The position numbers were made by a program, and so were the translations under genes. A stretch of DNA of 64,000 bases from Flammula alnicola. Its lineage: Eukaryota; Basidiomycota; Agaricomycetes; Agaricales; Strophariaceae. Of the stretch, positions 60,533 through 64,000 are shown piece after piece (position 1 is the stretch's first letter; each line of letters starts with the position of its first letter). The DNA is taken from positions 62,001 to 126,000 of the forward strand of contig JADNRV010000018.1 in the NCBI GenBank assembly GCA_015499995.1, in the 5' to 3' direction. The notes under the pieces were generated by a model. That model did no database searches. It saw only the letters and a program-made list of their open reading frames with translations, and was not told where the DNA came from.

Positions 60533-63059
60533 ATGGTGTTTCCCCTAAAAGTTCCCAGGCGTCAGTCTCCACCCCTTTCTCAGACGCCGGACGGTGTACC
60601 CATGAATCAGCATAATAATCCTTTGACGTTCGTTGCGGAGTTGTTCAAGTGAGTCCTTGTGCTATGGGGTTGTGATCAACGCATTCCGACGCATGCACTA
60701 GGCTTGCTTTTTTCAAGACATTCCACGTGTAAGCGCCATCGCACCGATGAAAGACTCAGACTAATTTTTTGGTGCCATGTAGGAAAGCGCAATATCCAGC
60801 ACCAGCAAATAGCTTGCAAGCTCAAGGCCCACCGTCAGTCTGATGCTTTTCAGTACGTTTATATTCCTTGTGTATAACGTCGAACGTAGGTGTAACGTCG
60901 GACATAGCCCGAAGGGCAGCATTTTTGCTCTTATTATTGGAATCAATACCTATTCATCGGAGAGATTTCCATCTCTCAAGGGGGGCGTTGCAGATGCCCT
61001 CGCTTTCCAAGAGTACCTGATGAAAGATCTGCAGGTTCCAGCTGACCAGATAACGCTTCTTTGCGATGACAAAGCCACACGTTCCGCGATCTTAGAGGGA
61101 TTCAAGAGTCTCGCAAACAGCGACGGAATCAAGAAAGGAGATCCCATCTTCGTTTTCTATGCCGGGCATGGAGCTCAAGGACCGTCGCCCACAACGTGGA
61201 AGCCTTATGGAGACCAAACAATTGAATTCCTGGTACCTCATGATTACGATCCAGATAGCGAACCAAAAATAGAGAGTATTCCTGACTACACGCTCGCCGC
61301 GTTACTCAACAGAATTGCAGAGAAGAAAGGCGACAATATTGTGAGCTTTCATAAATTTGGTCCAAACATTGCGTCTAACCCTCAGCATCGTGTTTCGTAG
61401 ACGGTTGTGTTCGATTGCTGTCATTCCGCCTCCTCCCTTAGAGGAAGCAACGCAATAGTTGCACCAGTCGTGCGCTCCATTGGCAGCCTGAATTACACCA
61501 TCTCTGATGACTTGGATAAAGGCATATTGGACAGCGCGGGTACGAGAACTTCATCCATTCCTCCTCGATTGGTCCATGTCGGCCTCAGATCCTATGTCTT
61601 TCTGTCGGCCTGCTCTTCGTCAGAATCTGCCAAGGAAGTCAACGGCCAAGGTTGTTTTTCTTCTGCACTTCTAAAGCTGCTTCGCGATGTCGGGCCTCAC
61701 AGCATAAAATATTCTGAGATCATTCCGCGCCTGGAGAAAATCAACGGGTAAGCCCCAATGCCCATAGTTTAAGGATATTGGGTAATACTAACCTATCACC
61801 GACCAATAGCCAGAATCCGCAATGCGAGGGGTTCAATCGAGATAGACTCATTTTCGATGGCTATATCCCTCCCTTTCAAGAGAATTTCTTTGCCGTTCAA
61901 AAAGACAGCTGGAATAAACTCACCCTGATGGCCGGGTCTGTCCATGGCTTCATAGAAGACGACGAATTCACCATTTATCAGAACAAGAATGCCAAAGAGA
62001 ACTCGCTCGGGGTTTTATATATCAAGGAATTGGGAGTCACCACCTCCATCATGGCGTTTCGCCATGGAACCTCCACTTTCACGCTTCCCCAGTCCTCCGC
62101 TTCCGTCTTTGCTGTACATACGAGGTCGAAAACCAATGAGAAAGCGCTCCTGCTCTCCATCGAGCCTTCCAACAAAGCCTTGATGTCGGTTGTCGACAGC
62201 ATTATTTCCGACAACCTACAAAGCGTCGGCATCGTCTCGACACCCGCAGGCGCCTCTCAGGCGCATATCGCCCTCTCCACGGACAGAAAGAAGAAACGGC
62301 TCCTGTTCGAGGTGGTAGACAAGAACGTGTCCAGCGAGGGATTCAAATGCCGTAAGGAAGTCCCCATTCCTCGCCAAGGTGATTCAGAGGACCTGGCTCG
62401 AATCCTCAAAGGTCTTTCGCACTATTATTGGCATCTTTATCGCAACCCCGACCCAGATTCTAAATTTGACAGCCAACGCGTCTCGATAGCATTCTATAAA
62501 TTGAAAAAAGCCGACGCACGCCTCGTCCCCGAGGACGAACAGGATAATCTAAACATTAATAATGTGGTCCATGTATACGTCGGGGACGAGGAAGTTTTGT
62601 ATGGACTCAAAGTGATCAACGAAACTAGCCGGGACCTTTTCCCGGTCCTGTTTTACTTCGACAACACTGACTTTTCGATAAGTGAGCGTGATTTGTTTAT
62701 GTACTAAAAGAAATTTCTGACCGTCGTCTCGCAAAGCACTGAACAGTGAACATGCGCTTGCAGGTGGTCACTCTAAACCCGAACCGCCGTTGAAGAAGCA
62801 GGGGACGATGACAATCGGTTATGGTAGCTCAGCGTTCCCGCCTTCGACTTTTCTCCTTGACGACAAGCAAGACGTGGACGTTGGATTCTTCAGGTTGATC
62901 CTTTCCACAGAACCAATCGATCTTCACAATATACCGCAGAGGTCTGTCTTCGAGTTGCCCAAAAATCGCCACACCTACATAGTGCGGAGCCGTTTGGAAT
63001 TAGGACCATCTTGGACGGCCATCAACATCAAGATAGTTCAACACAGACGGCGTCCTTGA
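60533..63059 (+). CDS. Metacaspase-like C14 peptidase (copy 2)
   Basis: Six exons: 60533-60648, 60783-60833, 60908-61340, 61401-61747, 61810-62681 and 62764-63059, 704 residues with consistent phases. The caspase-like domain starts KGSIFALIIGINTYSSERFP. The catalytic histidine lies in IFVFYAGHGAQG and the cysteine in VVFDCCHSASSLRG. The domain continues to SYVFLSACSSSESAKEV. The same C-terminal extension as copy 1 follows, ending AINIKIVQHRRRP. A TAA in the long frame at 62705-62707 falls in the last intron, since a strong donor GTGAGC begins at 62682; the gene is therefore intact. The N-terminal exons (MVFPLKVPRRQSPPLSQTPD, then KAQYPAPANSLQAQGPP) differ from copy 1 and are Pro/Gln-rich, like metacaspase prodomains. 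The start is the least certain point. Confidence 0.87.
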
Positions 63060-63147
63060 TCATCGAACAGCAAGTACAGCTTGCCGGATGCGCTCCCGGC
63101 AGCGTATACGAAGTGGGAGCCAGCCATCGTGATTTTTTTGGTTGGCA

Positions 63148-63520
63148 TCAAGGGAAATCGGTCTCGATGTAAGATAAACCTAATAGTTCTATCGTCGGGG
63201 GGCAGCCAATGAAAAGTTCCTGCACATACATGTGCTGCCAGTTCTTAATAGTAGAGAGGGTGGCGAATGAGAAGGTGTTTGGTTCCACGTTCACCGGTGC
63301 TGGTAATCCGCAGCTATGAAATCTGAAATCGCTCCAATTGCTTGCGTCCAAGCGTAATGAGACTATTTGAGCTGCGGCCAGATGTCGTCGGTCGGAAACC
63401 CAGTGACGGAGGTATGATCCAGACAGACAGACAATGCAATATCGATAATTGTGGTACGATTCAGGCGCCTTCTCACGCTGCGCAGACGCCGTCTGGCTGA
63501 CAAGAGTGTCATCCTATGAG
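63148..63520 (-). other. Possible coding exon, start and remainder not found
   Basis: A frame of about 122 codons without a start: it follows CATAG at about 63521 (a possible splice acceptor) with DDTLVSQTASAQREKAPESY. It runs through RYCIVCLSGSYLRHWVSDRR and VSLRLDASNWSDFRFHSCGL, and ends SYIETDFP at a TGA (63150-63148). Amino-acid usage looks protein-like. Just beyond, in another frame, MAGSHFVYAAGSASGKLYLL could be a continuation after a frameshift or intron. Family not recognised; it may be the end of a gene or a remnant. Confidence 0.35.
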
Positions 63521-63521
63521 T

Positions 63522-64000
63522 CTATGACTTTGTAGGAGTCGCCAGTCTTGGGACATTTGCTATTATGAGTGCTTAAAGGTAGTGCACCATAAATTGAGCT
63601 GGAGATGCCAGAGGGCAAAGGTATCCTTGCCCCGGTAGAGTGAATAGAGCTTCGTAAGCCGGTCCCGATCTGACCTGGGGCAAGTCAAGTAGCAGTCCAA
63701 AAAGCATTTCCACGCGCTACCAATCCCGGACTGACATGGACAGCCAGCTAAGGGTCTCCAAGTTCTAGGCCGAACAATCCACGACGCGAAAAATAAGTGC
63801 GCTAGAGCACGAGGGCATTAAAATCGCATTAAATAACTAGAATACTAAGTACATAACCCAAGTGCGAGATAACGAAGACTCGGCTCGAAGCATCTGCGAC
63901 TTTAAATAAAAAGTTCCTCGTAAAAGTCCCAAATCCAATATGGTTAAAAATCTCTGCCCTTATCATCGAAGGCACCCTTTCCCAAGGGCAGTTGACTACG
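63522..64000. other. Right edge of the window, no feature seen
   Basis: About 0.5 kb. No gene, repeat or RNA recognised. Confidence 0.5.

Noticed and set aside
62682..62763. Apparent premature TAA in metacaspase copy 2 (62705-62707)
   Set aside because: A strong donor GTGAGC at 62682 and acceptor TTGCAG before 62764 put the TAA in an intron; joining the exons there is in phase and matches copy 1.

Overview
The window looks like a piece of an Agaricomycete-type basidiomycete nuclear genome. Genes are dense, on both strands, and cut by many short GT-AG introns (roughly 45-80 bases). The families present fit this: D-arabinono-1,4-lactone oxidase, a TPR plus DUF4470-type protein, a NACHT NTPase, caspase-like metacaspases, and an HSPA12-like Hsp70. 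No rRNA, CRISPR array or prokaryotic operon is visible. I could not screen properly for tRNAs. Exon limits come from reading frame, splice sites and family knowledge; where I counted them, phases were consistent.

Left part (1-29 kb), mostly housekeeping: a 5'-truncated Hsp70-like gene; arabinonolactone oxidase (ALO1-like); a UBE2G2/Ubc7-type E2; the second-largest RNA polymerase III subunit (RPC2); a UBE2G1-type E2, so both branches of the UBE2G family lie within about 8 kb; an ERCC6L2-like SNF2 ATPase; a 2.5-kb non-coding element with long inverted ends and a younger MITE nested in it, the MITE flanked by a perfect 10-bp target duplication; the HMG-box protein NHP6; and a large TPR/DUF4470-like gene.

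Right part (29-64 kb), accessory and rearranged: a NACHT NTPase (NLR-like); a family of small and lectin-fused genes sharing a short N-terminal header and a glycine-rich GGRGGD(V/I)GSxN module in separate phase-1 exons; a GRDP/DUF1399-like gene; two tandem lectin-like paralogs; a zinc-type MDR oxidoreductase; two metacaspase paralogs on opposite strands; a secreted SurE-like phosphatase; and a kelch protein. Between them lie broken copies of pieces of genes from this same window (Hsp70, NHP6, the 5' part of the NACHT gene) and of one unidentified gene. Retained introns show that the copying was at the DNA level.

Working hypothesis (inference): NACHT NTPase, metacaspases, lectin-like proteins and the glycine-module family together look like a fungal self/non-self recognition or regulated cell-death neighbourhood. 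The least familiar part is the module family, in which the same two exons are placed in front of either a charged coiled coil or two lectin-like domains.
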